Assembly (NCBI GenBank): GCA_009103225.1
Contig: RHPI01000193.1
Coordinates: 554,650 to 618,649 of the forward strand
DNA length: 64,000 bases
Direction of reading: 5' to 3'
Origin: Chlorokybus atmophyticus
Lineage: Eukaryota; Streptophyta; Chlorokybophyceae; Chlorokybales; Chlorokybaceae
This document shows positions 48,682-61,827 of the stretch, piece after piece. Position 1 is the first letter of the stretch. Every line of letters begins with the position of its first letter. A program made the translations under genes and the position numbers. The notes beneath the pieces were generated by a model. The model ran no database searches, was not told the origin of the DNA, and saw only the letters and a program-made list of their open reading frames with translations.

Positions 48682-49821
48682 CACAACGAGCGTGCGTGTG
48701 GGCTGTTGCAACAAGTCCAGCAGATAGGTGCATGAAGCTGTGTACTCAGAATGCTGAGCACAGCATACGCTTGTGCTCCGCTGAGCAACTTGCCCTGCGC
48801 TCAAGCCATCTCTCCGTGGGTTTTGCCGTACTGTACATCAAATGCAGGACATGCATGCGCATGCACAGCGTGTAGTCCAGTCAGCACGCAGCAACACATG
48901 CAAGGTGTCGTACAAATGACATTTAGTTGACCACCGGGCTACTACTAGCACGCTAATCTACTGCCTCTACCCCGTTAAACATGCAGCAGTCAATATGCAG
49001 TTGGTAATCACCTGCCCACATGGGCGTTGGTTAGTTGTTGGCGCTTTTGGTCACGCGGACAGCATGCAAATTGGCGACCAGGACTCCCCCTCCCTCTCTC
49101 TCTGGCTCCGCCGCCTTCCTTGCCCTCTGCAAGCGATGCAGCAGGGTTTGCTGGGTTGTGGCGTAGTTGCGTTGCACTGCCGACGTCAGCAGTGCCTGTT
49201 CCAGTGCCCCCTCCGCACAGGTTGTGCTGTGTTCGGTTCGGGTGCTGGGCTGGTTAGGTGCTGGTTGGGGTTGGGTGGTGGGGTTGGTTTCCTGCGTCTG
49301 TGTTGTGAACTTCAACTGTATAGAGCCCATGCAACTGTTGCAACTCACTTTGCTCGAGTGCTTTGCCATATCATACATGTTCAGGGCATGTGCGCCAAAG
49401 CGGAGGGCAACGCGCACATGCATTGCAATGTGTTTCCACATGCTGCCGTACCAGCTTACAAAAGATGCAAGAAGATCACGCACATGCAATGTGGGTTTAG
49501 ACAGGCACAACATAGATTGAACACTCATGGACTGCCAGTGCAGCTCTGCATGCGGGCCCAGGATGAGATTTGATTTGGGTCTGCATTTGTTCATTGCTAG
49601 ATATGTCGCCCTTGCATGCAATCTACATGCTGCTATTCACGTAATCATCAGCTATGACTAACTATACGTCGTATGTACTGGCCTACTCCACTACACTATG
49701 CTCAGGACTCCAAGCCAACTTACGACTACGCACTATCTGCTCAGCTTAGCGCCTAGGGGCTCCTCACTAGTTAAAAACACCTATGGTGGACTCTATACAA
49801 TGGGCAAACTATTAGGGAGTG
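48682..49821. other. Intergenic region
   Basis: Part (48880-49290) resembles 44570-45090 (shared ACCACCGGGC, CTCCCCCTC, GTTGGGTGGTG words in order), so it is a dispersed repeat. A 192-codon open frame from ATG 48995 is His/Cys-rich with no recognisable features, and I leave it out as chance. Confidence 0.3.
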
Positions 49822-51195
49822 TCACACACCAGGCCGTCGGTTTATGCGGTCCCGTACTGCATTGATGAGCAGCTTCGTGCCAAAGAACGCAGCTGTTGTG
49901 GTGATGGCAAAGCCGGTGACATTGATGGTAGTAGCAAACAGAGCCTCGCGCTGCTCTTTCCTCCTCTCCAAAGCAAGCTGCTCGTGATATGGCATTGTTG
50001 GGTTCTCAAGGAAATTTGCCACCTTGCCCCAGTAGTAGTTTACCGACTCCTTTTTGGTAGCTGACGGACCACCTGAGCGGACGAGTACAGTGAGTAGTGT
50101 TAGTGACTGACTTACCAGGAGGACACGCACGAATGTGCGAACATGCAAGTGCTTACACGTGCATGTGGGTGGATGCATGTATGCGGACACGCATATACGC
50201 ATAAGAATGCGTGTGCGTGCGTGCGCGACCTAGGGTGCGTGTGTATGTGCTTGTGCGCGTGCATGCCTAACACAACTGCACATTACTTGTAACTGCGTAC
50301 CATTATGAGTCTTTGCGAGGACTTCAAAGTCTCCAGCTTTCACAGCTTCGGGGCAGTACCGCATCCAATAAGACAGCACGGTGTCCTCCGCATACGTCAA
50401 GTCCCTGCACTTGTCCCAGTCGGGCTGATGCTGCTTGCCTTTGTTCTTGTAAGCCCTTTTAGCGCGATCCCAAGCATCCTGCGTGTGCAAGGTCTATTAC
50501 AAACCATAGAAACACTAAACCTGATTCGAATCTGATTGTCGCATAATATCAAACATAGATGAGTGAGCGCATAAACGTCACACAATGCCGGTACACAGCA
50601 TGCGCATTGTATCAGAGGTGTAGCGTAACCAATATCTATCAAGTATTAGAGCAATGAATAAGCAGTTGTTACCACATTAGCAATGTACAAAATGAAGTGA
50701 TGTGTACTCAAATTCCGCAAGTGGTATATAATCCATTGCTGCATGCATACCTCATGATAGCCATGGGATATCTGAAAGGGTCCTATTGAAGTTCCTTCGT
50801 CTCCATCTGGCACTTCCTGCGACACTACCAAGTTTGCAATAATCGCGCACATAGGAGCATGGCATGCACCTTCCTGCGGTAAATGGGGCACGCGCGGCAT
50901 GCCTGTGGCTATGTAAGGGATGCCAGACAATTGCCCAGTTGTGCGTGTCCTCCATGCAAGCATGCATGTTACATCCGCAGAATATTGCTCTGAGCATACT
51001 CATATGAATCCCAGCTGATAACTGCCGCAAGCTAACAAACTGTTATGTAAGGCTTGCATCTAAAGCTGATATGCTGCCAAGGCAAAGTACCTCAGTTGGC
51101 ATGGCGCTGGACTCGACGAAGCGCAGCGCCTCCATGAGCGGCCGCAGCTTCTTTCGCTCTTTTTTGCTGAGCTGCACCATCCCGGGCCGTCCCAT
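49822..51195 (-). CDS. i-type-lysozyme-like protein with C-terminal membrane segment
   Basis: Invertebrate-type (destabilase) lysozymes cut peptidoglycan. Family marks run through three exons. DGDEGTSIGPFQISHGYHE (ends 50751) joins DAWDRAKRAYKN with WDKCRDLTYAEDTVLSYWMR and RYCPEAVK (50478-50301). That joins HNGGPSATKKESVNYYWGKV (50072-49822), which matches the ARxHNGGPxGC...YWxKV ending. An upstream exon from ATG 51195 (MGRPGMVQLSKKERKKLRPL) joins towards an exon with RQLSAGIHMSMLRAIFCG. Exon borders between 51020 and 50830 are uncertain. After the lysozyme fold there is a hydrophobic segment (LFATTINVTGFAITTTAAFF) and a basic end, suggesting a membrane anchor. Several disulfide cysteines of secreted i-type enzymes seem missing, so it may work in a reducing compartment or be inactive. 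Confidence 0.7.
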
Positions 51196-52850
51196 GCACG
51201 CACACAGTCTCCTTGTGTCTCCTCAGTACAACCAACAGCCTAAGCACCAAGCTGCTGCTGCTGCTGCTCAGCCTGCAACCCTTAAGCCCATGTCGACCAG
51301 GCTATAGTAGCAAGGCTGGAACCACCGACCACAGGAACCTACGCTGCTCCTGCTGTTGCTCCTGCGCCGCCTCAATCTGAGCCTGCGCCTGCGCCGCCGC
51401 CGCCAAACCCTAATGCAAGGTAGTGCGAGCTCGCAATGAGCACAAATTTGGCCAAAAGCTGTGAAGAGTTCCTGATAGCGCGCGTGCGAGCCGCCGCGTC
51501 AGCAAATTGCATTCCTTTTGAGCAAAAGACATCGCGGAAAGTCGCTCCGAATGAATGACAGTCGCAGACATGTGATTCGGAATCTCGGAAAGTGTGGAAG
51601 CCGTTCGCCAGATTGCTGTTGAATGCGAGCCACCAGTTCAAACTGTGTGATTGAGTGAATCACAAGAACGAACCAACCGGCGCGAAACGCTGGCATGCAC
51701 AGCGCGCATCGCGCTCGAACTCCGCGGGCGGGCATTCCTCGTGACTGGACCCCCTTGCGAAATTGAATCTAACTGATTGAGGAACTCAACCAGTTGTAAC
51801 TTCGGCACCGAAAAAACGTCTACTATTCCAGAGGGCCTATGTAAGAAACCATAAATGTACATGTTGCCGGAAACACGCCTTTTTGTCACACACATAGTAC
51901 ACAACAGATGGATTGGGGCCAATCAGTCAAGCAAGCAAGCACAACACAGCAAAGCTTAATAATACAGCACAAGTAAGGCAAAAACAACGGGGTGGGGGGC
52001 CCCACAAAGATGTAGCTAAGTGCACTAGCTATGGACCGGGGGAGGAATGTGGGCAGAGGGAAGGGGGAAGGGGCAGTAGTCAGTACGAAAGGAAGCACTT
52101 GCAGAGCACCGTGGGGGAGAAGAAGGGAGAAGTTGGCCATCCATCGCTGCCGCCACTCGTGACGTTACAGCTGTGCGACTGCTGATGCCCCCGAGGGTTT
52201 GAACGGCTGCCTGCGCTCTTATCCCCTGCGCGTCAATCACTCATAACATGCAGAGATTAGGGTTATTGGTTATAACGCGTCTTGCGAACTCAGCAGGGAT
52301 GCACACGGTATGGCATTTCCGCAGTGCATATGGAATTGATGTGAGTTGTGCAATAACTCGATATTTGTGCGGTGAATGAATAAATTTGTTCCTTACACTC
52401 ACAACAACCCATCGCTTACTCCTACTTACCTACATGCGCACTTTGCCCGGCTGCTTTTCCTATGTTGGGTATAGCAGTGCCAACACATGTGGTATATTCA
52501 CTGGCAAGCAAGAGCACACCCAACAGCACACTCGGCGAACACGAGCACAAGCATTTATTACAACTCAACTACCTATCCAACTATATGCATAGGGTGTCGT
52601 TGTATACCATGCAAACTGTGCACAAACATACAACATGCATGTAAACATACAACACTAACTGCGCTGGCATTGAAACTCATCTTTGTATTAAATAGTTAAA
52701 CAGCACGGCCTAACAACAGCAAAGACCTGCAATTGGTCCACTAACAATGGTGGCGGGGGTGCCTCACAACCCACTCCCCACCAATAACGCAATGGAATAG
52801 AGTACAATGACATGAATCATCTAATTGCTACAGATAGTCAGTATTACACA
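51196..52850. other. Intergenic region
   Basis: No supported gene. The upstream flank of the lysozyme-like gene has CTG/GCC repeats (51250-51410). 51975-52070 is G-rich (GGGGGAGGAATGTGGGCAGAGGG), and 52380-52700 is A/C-rich and empty. Confidence 0.3.
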
Positions 52851-55800
52851 CTACTCGCGCAATTCCACAAATGCCGTCGCCATGTGTAAAACCTCCTGAG
52901 CGTGGTTGGTTTTGGCTACCCACTCTTGCGGAATGGTGTCTGCAGATGCACCAAGGCACGCGCCAGTGAACCCTGCGCGCGAGGCATTGCACCCTCCTGC
53001 ATACACAACATGTCAACTCAGAATGTGTGCGTGCATGCGCGCGCTTGTTGGGATGTGCGGGATGACAGTGTGTGCACGTAAGTGCTGGTGTGAGGGCGTG
53101 TGCGTCTGTGCGCGAGCTTACCTTGCAATATAATGTCCCTGATAACAGCAATGAAGTCTGCATCCGTCACTTGCGATAGCCGCGACAACAGAAACACGGG
53201 GCCCTGGGGACAGATCAAAGCATCTCATCATCACATGCCAATGTGTACAGACTGCCATACACTCAGCTGTGAACACATCTATTTGCAAAACAGGGATGCG
53301 TACAGGCAATGTACAGATTAGTAGCAGGCAAACCAAGAAGTTTGAATGACACACGCTGATTGTGTTCATGTGCTTCAACTTGCTCACCTGCAATGCGCCT
53401 GGAAGATGGCAGTTGCGCCCAAAGCTTGCTGCAGCAGCCGCATATGTCCCACCCTCGCGTGACATCAACAGAGCCTCCTCAAGCCTAAAGTTACCCATGC
53501 ACACGTCATGCTGATGCAACCGAGTGCGCAATGAGGCAGCCATCAATGCACACATACTTGTTTGCTATGTCTTCATCGAGTGCCATTGGACGCACACGTT
53601 GTGTGTCACGCAAAGCTGCAATAGTGGCCACCACCGCCTGTACACAGTTGAGTAAATGCGCAGTGAGTGCAGGCGCATGTCGGTGCGTGCGTGTGTTAAG
53701 ATGCATGTGCGTGTACACGCTCATGCGCAGGCACGCCTGCATATGTGTATGCGTGTGCATGCATGCATGCATGCATGCATGTGAAGCAGTTCTATGCATG
53801 CCAACAGCGACTTGTGCACGTCTATCATATGCAGGCAAGCATCAACCTTTGCAGGTGATGCCCCAAGCACGATGCTTTGCAGCAGCCTTGCACCCGCGCA
53901 TCCCCACGCCACAGCCTCGGATGTATTCTGCACCCAATGACAGCGAAGCATCTGAGAGTGAGTCCAAACCCACAATGCGTTGCAACGATAGCATTGAGAA
54001 TGTCAATGCGGACACCAAGTTGGCAACCAAGAGCGTGTCGAGGGAATATCATGTGCAATACCTGTGTGACGCGAACCATGTCTTCAACAGCACGCAGCAA
54101 AGCATTATTGTCGCCAGCGAAAGCGGCCACCACTGGGGGCAAGCGCGCTATGCAGTTGGCTTGAGAGTCATCCGCCCCACTCTCTGGTGGACTGGCACAA
54201 AAATTTGGTAAGATGAACACCAGTACCGAACGAACATGCATGCGTGTGCTTGTGCGTGTATGTGGGCATATCCGTTTATGCATGCAAGCCAGTGTGTTCG
54301 TGTGTGGGTTTTTTGTGCGCGCGTGCATGTGTGTATGACGCGTGCACCACTGTCTGTGTGCACGCGCGTAAGCGTGCGGAAGTGCTTATCTGTGTATGCA
54401 TGACACGTGCATGACTGTCTGTGTGCACACGCGCAAGCGTGCGGAAGTGCTTATCTGTGTTCGTGCATGCATGCAGGTATGTTTTCACTGCGCGTGCACA
54501 TGCACACAGATGCATGCACACATGGCTACAATGCAAGCCAGTGTGTTGGTGTGTGAGTTTTTGTGTGCGCGCGCATGTGTGCATGACTGTCTGTGCTCAC
54601 CAGTGCACGCGTGCAGGAATGCATATTTGTGTTTGTGCATGCATGCAAGTATGGGTTTTATGCGCTTGCACATGCACAAAGATGCATGCACACGGCTAAA
54701 AGCGTGTGAAAGCTTTAAGCTTACCGCATGCCCGCAGTATAGTTGGCCATGAAACCCTTTGTAGACACATCCATGTAGAGCGGTGACTCTCGCTTTTCAG
54801 CAAAGTGGGCATAGCTCGAGGCAGCGTAGTGCTCCACATTCAGTCCACCACACTCCGCCTGAAAAGTGATGACAGCATAACAAATGAGCTATCCATGATT
54901 CTGTCAGCTGATTGACCAACACACAAACAATGCAGACACGCAAACACACTCGCACACATGTGTGTGAACAACTATGCACACACTAAACCACAGCATGCCA
55001 TTGCAGAGCATTGGTGAGGTATGGAGTTCTCACCATTGATCGCAGCAACGCGTGCGTTTGGTCGCCGTACACACTAAATTCTCCGGAAGCATACTGGTAA
55101 AAGAAATTGGCGGATGGGTCCATAAACTCTGGAACTGCCGGGTTGCGCGCAGCCACAAGCGACTCCAACTTTTCCAGGTCATATACCTGTTGCAATGCAC
55201 ACAAGCATTTGGTATGCGGGCATGAACGCTGTTGTCATGTCAGCCACACATGGTTGCTGTTCGGTTGACTTGTAGAGTAAGTGCTTGCAAGATACATGAG
55301 TGTAATGCCAGGTGCGTCACAACAGCAAACCAAGAAGCAAGTGGTCAGCACGCAGTGTGGTAGCCGTTGAACCTCAAGACCAAGTATTATGGGTGCACGC
55401 AACGTGCTGTCTCACCCAATGGAGACCCATGCTGGCAGCGTCCCCAACGGCCCAGCCCAAAACGCAGTTGATTGCTCGCTTGCGCAGCGCCTGCTTGTCC
55501 TGTGCGCCACACACTCAAAAGCATCAACAACACGCAAACAACCACTAATGCACTTGTGAGCATGCTTGCGATCCCACACATGCGCCCCCATGCGCGCTTA
55601 CACACACACAAGCAGTAACCTGGTTGACAATAATTTGTCCCTCGTCCGGTTGGTGCTGAATGAGAGGGCTGTTCTTCCACAATAGTGGCAGCATCACTGG
55701 ACCACTGTTTGGCTGATGCAACACAACATAGTCAGTCACAAGCATAGAGCATGCAAGCACGCACGTGAGTGCATGTATACACGTACATGCATGTGTGCAT

Positions 55801-56854
55801 ACATGCGCGCGCCTGTGCACACCCACACAGTGACTGAACTGAAGGTTGTGAACTTGCATGGTATATATCTCAGCAAGAGGCAACGACCATAATGTGTATC
55901 GTGACCAACTATAGCGCATGCAATCATGTTTGTTAAGTCACGTATTTGTGTCACCTGTGATTTCGGCGGCGGCACGATGACCGTATTGCTCAGCGCATTC
56001 ATTTGCTTGTAGACCTTGGTGGCTTCTGTTAGCAGCGATACAAGATGTCATGCGATGCACGCAGCCGTGATCCCATAAACACACTACAACAACATCAACG
56101 CCTAAGTGTGTTAGTGCGTTTTGTGACAGAAGATAGAGACGAGCATGGGGACATGACTGCCCTCAGGCTTTGCTGCTTGACTAAAGCTCAAAACTTTCTT
56201 CTTCATAATAACATCGTGCAGCGACTGCAAGCTACTAGAACTCGGCCAAGTGTGCACATCTGAGTATGGCCGATAGCCGCTGAGAGCAAGAGCAGGCGAG
56301 CTGCACACTGCTGTGTGAGCGGTTCTTGCCACAAACAAGAGTTAGTTAGGCGACGTTTGCAAGGCATCCAGCGCTTTCATAGCAAGGGAACCTGTCAAGC
56401 CAACTGCATATATGGGTTTCTTGCACATGTTATATCACACTAAAGCCATGGCACGTACACGATGCGCTGTGTTAAACTGCACAGCCCTTGTTGTACTACT
56501 CGTGGTTTTCCACACTTGGCACACTTATGGCAGTCGTGCATGCCAAAATAGTCAAGCAGCTAAGCTGACAACAGGAACAAGGCATAACCAACGCTTGTTC
56601 AGCAACACTGCAAGTGAACCAGTTACGTGATCAGGTAGTAGCAGTTGTTACAGCATGAAGCCAAGGGGGCTTTGAAACTATATACTAACACGCAACGACC
56701 TTGCCAGCAGAGTTGTACAGGTATTGGTGAGGCAATCACACAACAGTTAGTTCTGCCAACTCAAATCTGTCATGAACAAGACTCTACCTTCGAAGCGGCC
56801 ATCCTTGTTAAGCTGCTGCGCCAGCGTGTGCAGCGTCGCCACCTGATCTGCCAT
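52851..56854 (-). CDS. J1-crystallin / ADP-ribosylglycohydrolase family protein
   Basis: Twelve exons from 56854-56788 to 52996-52851 were traced with GT-AG borders, all in phase, giving 405 residues. The start is MADQVATLHTLAQQLNKDGR. Family marks are LGWAVGDAASMGLHWVYDLE with PEFMDPSANFFYQYASGEFS and YGDQTHALLRSM. Then come FAGDNNALLRAVEDMVRVTQ, NTSEAVAWGCAGARLL, FGRNCHLPGALQ and GGCNASRAGFTGACLGA. Typical ADP-ribosylhydrolases bind two magnesium ions through a GD-x-D motif. Here that motif reads GGCNASR, as in J1-crystallins and selenoprotein J, so removal of ADP-ribose is doubtful and the substrate is unknown. It is a soluble, probably cytosolic protein. The stop is TAG (52853-52851). Confidence 0.88.
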
Positions 56855-58518
56855 GCTGCTGGTGGCGTCCGACACGCTCAACAACCCCCTCAGCGATGCG
56901 CTCAAAGACACACTCAGCGACAAGCCTGACAACAAGCTGAGCAACAAGATGAACCACGCTGAGCAGCAAGCTTAGCGACGGTAGGCTCTAAGTCACAGGC
57001 TTGAGAGAGACCAGCTCAGCTACCAGCTAACCAGTACGGTGACCAGACCCTGACAGTAAGCTCGTCGACAATCTTAACGACCACCACAACGACACGCTTA
57101 GCCACTAGCTGAACAACACTCCAAGCGAGCCAGCTCAGCGCCAAACTCAGCGCCTAGCTGGCACATGCTTCAGCGTGAAACTGATATCAGCATAAAAGCA
57201 TACAATCATGAGCGCAGATATACGCTGCGTATCATCGACGACGAGGTAACCTGTACGAATCACAATGATTTATGAAGGTACAGATTGCAGGTTTATGTAT
57301 GGCCTGGATTTGGTTGACAGTTGCTTATACGCAAGTTACGTTGGGTAGACGTATAAGCATACCGGCACAGGCGAAAAGGCGGCGGTGGCGGCGGTATAGG
57401 CGGCAGCGGTGGCAACGGGGAGGAGGATTTGCAGGTTTAGGTGACAGGTAGTAGTTGCTGTCTCAATTTTGGAGATGGAGCGCTTGTAAGGAGGCGGCTC
57501 TTGCTTTAATAGACAACTTTTGCTTGAGGCAGTTTGCCCGGCTGCCTGCCTTACGGTTAAACGCATGTGAGAGGGTGTTGGTGTAGCTCAGCACTGGACC
57601 CAGCCGGAGTCGCAGCGAGAGTGCATTACGCTTTCGCTGTTGGAGGCTCAAACAAACAGCAGGCCACGCTTGGAAGATAGGTGGGTTCAGAGTAAGGGTA
57701 CACAAGGTTGCATTTGATGAAAGTTTTAGAAGTTTCGAATCGAAGCACACTCTGATAACTTGGAAAGCAGTTAGCAGTTGTTGTGGCGTTGCATTGTCAA
57801 GTTGGCTCGTCAGTCTGGTGTGTCGCCTTTCCTGTACCCAAAAAAGCAAAACTATCAAAAGCATCAGTACAGGTACATACCATGTTCTGACATACTGCTC
57901 TTCATACTGCCTGTCAGTGCCTCTTGAGCGATGTGTTTGTGTATAGCACTCTTCTTAGAGGAATACATGTTCTTGCTTGTTGAGGCCACTGTACTCTGAG
58001 TTGTGCAATAAGAACACTCTACTAACGGATAGACAGTCAGTAAGTAAAGGTCTATGCATGCGTGCTTGCGGCGCTTTGCACATGCATGTACAACTCGGAT
58101 GACAAATGCATTTTCTATAGTGCTGTACGTTATTACCAGAACAGGTGTACACAAGTTGCAAGTGGATTCGAGAGTTTTCATGGCTTGAAAAGCTACGCTG
58201 TACATGCGTGATGCAGTGTTTGACGCTTCCCTGCAAGCTAGCAATAGCATATGTCCTGTTTTGTTTTGCCGCTGTCATATACCAAGCGAGCAATTGCCAG
58301 TGAAACAACCGTGCTGTTGCTTTGCATCCTGCAGTTTGTCAGTGGAGCGCAGGGTCACGCTTGCAACATATGTGCAGCAATGTCACAAATACATACACTC
58401 ATGCCTGTGTCTATCAGCGCTCATGGTTGTATATAATGCTTGTGTTGTTGGTGTGGCGCAATCATGTTATGCTGTCTGTGACAGGTGACTGCTCGTAAGA
58501 CTATCCGCCAGCGTCAAT
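56855..58518. other. Intergenic region between divergent J1-crystallin-like and ELOF1 genes
   Basis: The first 250 bases carry a periodic AGCTNAGC/CTNAGCG-like repeat (about 56880-57150). 57370-57415 is a GGC-rich run. Some AT-richer frames on the minus strand at 57460-58250 have no family marks. I see no gene. ELOF1 promoter sequence should lie just before 58519. Confidence 0.35.
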
Positions 58519-59207
58519 ATGGGCAAGCGCAAGAGTTCAAAGGCGCCACCCAAAAAGGCTATGCAGAAAGTGCCGACTACATTCAACTGCCCCTTTTGCA
58601 ACCACGAAGGCTCGGTAGAGTGTCGCTTGTAAGCATATGTGGCTACGTTTTTCCCGTGTCATAGTCCTTGTTTTGGCTTTGTGGCACAAAGTGCATGCAT
58701 GTGGCACTAAATCTGTGCGAATTTGTTACAAAGTTGTTACGTCGTGTAACTGCATTTCTTAGTAAGTGTCACATAGTTTGTTTCGCAGCTGATTTGCAAC
58801 TGGTGTGTTGCAGAGATAGAGAAAAAGAGTTTGGGGAACTTCACTGCAGGATCTGCAACGAGAAGTACCGCACGCTCATCACGCGTATCCAAATCACATG
58901 CAGGGTGTTGAGTTTTGCCAGCGGGTTGGCTCATCTGTTGTAGTTTGACAGCAGTTTGCATCATGTGTCTGTAGTGCACACATTTCTCACTGTACTCGCG
59001 CTCTTCCTTGACTCTTTGCGCTGTTGCGCTCTGAATGACGGCAGCACTCAGCGATCCCATTGATGTGTAAGTGGCTCGCTGTACTTACATATAACAGCGT
59101 GTATGTGTGCACGTGCGTGTGGCTGCCCTCTCACCCAGCCACTATTGCTTTTCAGGTACAGCGAATGGATCGATGATTGTGAAAAGGTCAATGCTGACGT
59201 GCGGTAG
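58519..59207 (+). CDS. ELOF1: Transcription elongation factor 1 homologue (ELOF1/Elf1)
   Basis: Elf1 is a small zinc protein that rides on RNA polymerase II, helping it pass nucleosomes and take part in transcription-coupled repair. Four exons, 58519-58628, 58814-58884, 59045-59066 and 59156-59207, join to 84 residues, the normal size. The basic start [20 protein letters not shown], the zinc pairs CPFC and CRIC, and the ending [19 protein letters not shown] match the family closely. Exon 3 is only 22 bases. The exon 2 donor (GTATCC) was chosen because it alone gives the expected phase. Confidence 0.95.
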
Positions 59208-61827
59208 TTGGACTTCTAGCACATAGCAAGTACGCAACTTGGAATTTCGCATTGTTCGCTTGGTGAGAATGTCTGTCTGATCAATTGCTGACATGTTATC
59301 TATGCACACACGCAGCTTGTGTCGGCCACACTGTCTGCAATCGCTCAGGATATGTTGTGAGGAAGAGATGCGAACATGTGGCTTGCGGACCACTCTACGT
59401 GTGGCTGTGAGACCGCTGCACATGTGCAACAACAAGCATGTTGAGCATTGAGAGTGTTGGTTTTCAACAGGCATATTTCGACCATCTTAAGAGGACGGGT
59501 AAATCCCTCCTTGCAGGAGTCATAAGTGGGTATGAACTCCCATAACGTGGCCTTCACTGGCGCTTCCCCTCTCTGTTGGTTTGCTAGTACATGGCAACAG
59601 GACAGTTGTATATTATTGCTTCACTAGTAGCCCAGCAAGGGAGGAGAGGCTCCCAAAGGCAACTGCTGACGCAAACATTTTTGTTGACAAGCGCTTGAGC
59701 CGAGCTGCATTATATGTAGCTGCCAGTTGAAGTTTGATTGAAAGGCTCAAGCAGGTTTGTACACTCCTGCAACTTGCGCAATGTGTGCATGCACGTTTGC
59801 AGGTATGCGCATGCAACCTCGATGCTGTGGCACAGACACATTCTCACATGCGCGCGCACGCATGCACACACCATCTATTATCTCATCATGCTCCTTGTGG
59901 GCACAGTAACCTTATCCCAAACATCGCTGTTGGCCCGACAGTGGAGACACTCTGCACCACAGACACAAGGCCGCGCCGTCCGCCCACCTGCGTCAAGAGA
60001 CGAGTGTGGGGTTGAGTCAGCAGAAGTACAGCGTTGACATCAATCAACATGCATCCGCTTATGCATCCACCTTCACGCTCATACTCGTGTGCACAGAAAA
60101 TGCAAGTGATCATGCGCGTGTGCACACGCATGCACGCACCCACGCTAGCAACAAACATATGAACATTAAAGCAACAAGGGTTGAGCACTTGTAAAGGCTT
60201 GCCAGTAGTTGAAGCTGTGCCGCTATCTTTGTCTGTTTACTAACAGTTAACTAACAGTCAAGTACAACGCAACATCAGCGACAACAAGGACCACCACAAC
60301 AACGGGCGGTTCGCGAAGCAGTGCAAGAAGTGACTGCTTGCAACGGATATCAGCGTGTCGACAACATCGAGAGTGGCGTCGATATTGAGCCCGGAGCTTA
60401 TGAACTCTGTTGCGCGCGCTTTTGAATGGGCGTGGCTGGCGCTTGGCGCCTTTTTATGACCTCGTTTTTACCCGCCATAACGACCTGACCGGTGGGGTGC
60501 AATGTGCAACCGGCGTAACGGTGGAAGTTTGAGGTATACATCTCCCTGTGACCGGTGGTAGACCAAAAGAGGGGCAGATTGACTGGTTGAGGGTGGGGGC
60601 TACTCCCGCGCATGAATAGGCCTCAAATGGCGCCATAAATTCTGGGGCCTTAATGCGAGTGATAAGGGGCGATAACAAGCCGGTTAATTCTGACTGCTGA
60701 AGTTTTGCTATCCGCATCAACATAGCGGCATTCCCGGCTGCAATTGAACAGACATCTGGCAAACTGACTGTTATCGGTTGAAACGTAACGGCGAAGTCAG
60801 GTTTGCATTACATGAAGGCATACATGAAGTGACGTGCTTGTGCAGACCAAAGCTTCCACAAAATAAGGGTTTTGCTCTTATGCAATGTGCCGCGTTTCAT
60901 GAAACACCGCCTTGAAACCCTCCAATTAGGACAGCAGTAAGCACAGGCTTGTTGCGTTTGGTTCTATCATGCATGTTAACACGGGCGCTTTTCGTTGGGG
61001 CAGCGGCGGCGGCGGCATTGGCGGCGATAACGTTGGTGTGACAGGCGACGAGTGTCCTTAGAGTCGAGGCTAACGAACAGTCGTCCTACTCTGTTCATGC
61101 TATCCGCCGGATCGCCTAGCGCGAAGCATACTTTCTGTCACAGCCTGAAGGTGGGCATGATGACCACCTTGACACGCTGGTGACGCTTGCAATACACTCT
61201 TGCCAACTAGAACGCTGGGATCTGTGCCTGGCAAGCTGTCAAATAGGCATGGGGTGCTTGTCTGTGCCCGTACTTGCGTGGCCTGCTTGCTGCTATGATA
61301 TGCGCCATGAATGGCTACTCCACTGCTTTGGATAATCTGCCAAGTTGCCTACTTGCAGCTACTGTTGAGATCAAGCTTGACAGACCAAGCAATCCGTTGG
61401 CATTGCGTGTTGTGTTGTTTGTTGTGGTGACCTGAGATCAGCTACTGTCCGTGCAAGCTGTCCTATGTGGCCTGCTTGTTGCTATCATGGCTCCATGGAT
61501 GGCTACACTACTGGTGGAATGGTCTGCTAGTTGCCTGATTACAACAACTGTTGAGGTTAAGGTTGACAAACAAAGCACCTCGGCATTGCATGTTGTATTT
61601 GTCTGCTCTCTTTGCTGGTTACAGCTACTGTCGAGGTTAAGCTTGTCAAGCCAAGCATTCTGCTGCTGGCATTGTGTTACTTTGCGAGGAGGGCATGTTT
61701 AGCTTACTACACGGCTGTTTCACCGCAATTTGTTTGTAATTGTCCGGAAATGCGATGTGCTTTGCGTTGCTAGGGCTGACTGTTGTCAGTTGTTTCTGAT
61801 GGCTTCAGGTTCAGACGAGCCACCATT
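59208..61827. other. Intergenic region between ELOF1 and the F-box/LRR gene
   Basis: No supported gene. It has AC/TG-rich DNA at 59780-60140, a GGC run near 61000-61025 and the repeat listed at 61255-61690. Frames found here lack family marks and splice support. Confidence 0.35.
61255..61690. repeat. Diverged tandem repeat, period about 189
   Basis: GTGGCCTGCTTG lies at 61278 and 61467 in the same context. ATGGCTAC, CTGC(C/T)AGTTGCC and CTACTGT(C/T)GAG(G/A)T words keep the same order in each unit. A partial third unit ends near 61690, just upstream of the F-box gene. Confidence 0.6.

Noticed and set aside
47994-48735. Protein-coding frames over the tandem repeat
   Set aside because: The frames simply repeat with the 331-base unit on both strands and have no family features.
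53500-54700. Cys/His/Thr-rich frames in TGCA-rich DNA
   Set aside because: They lie in introns of the J1-crystallin-like gene and reflect CA/TG repeats.
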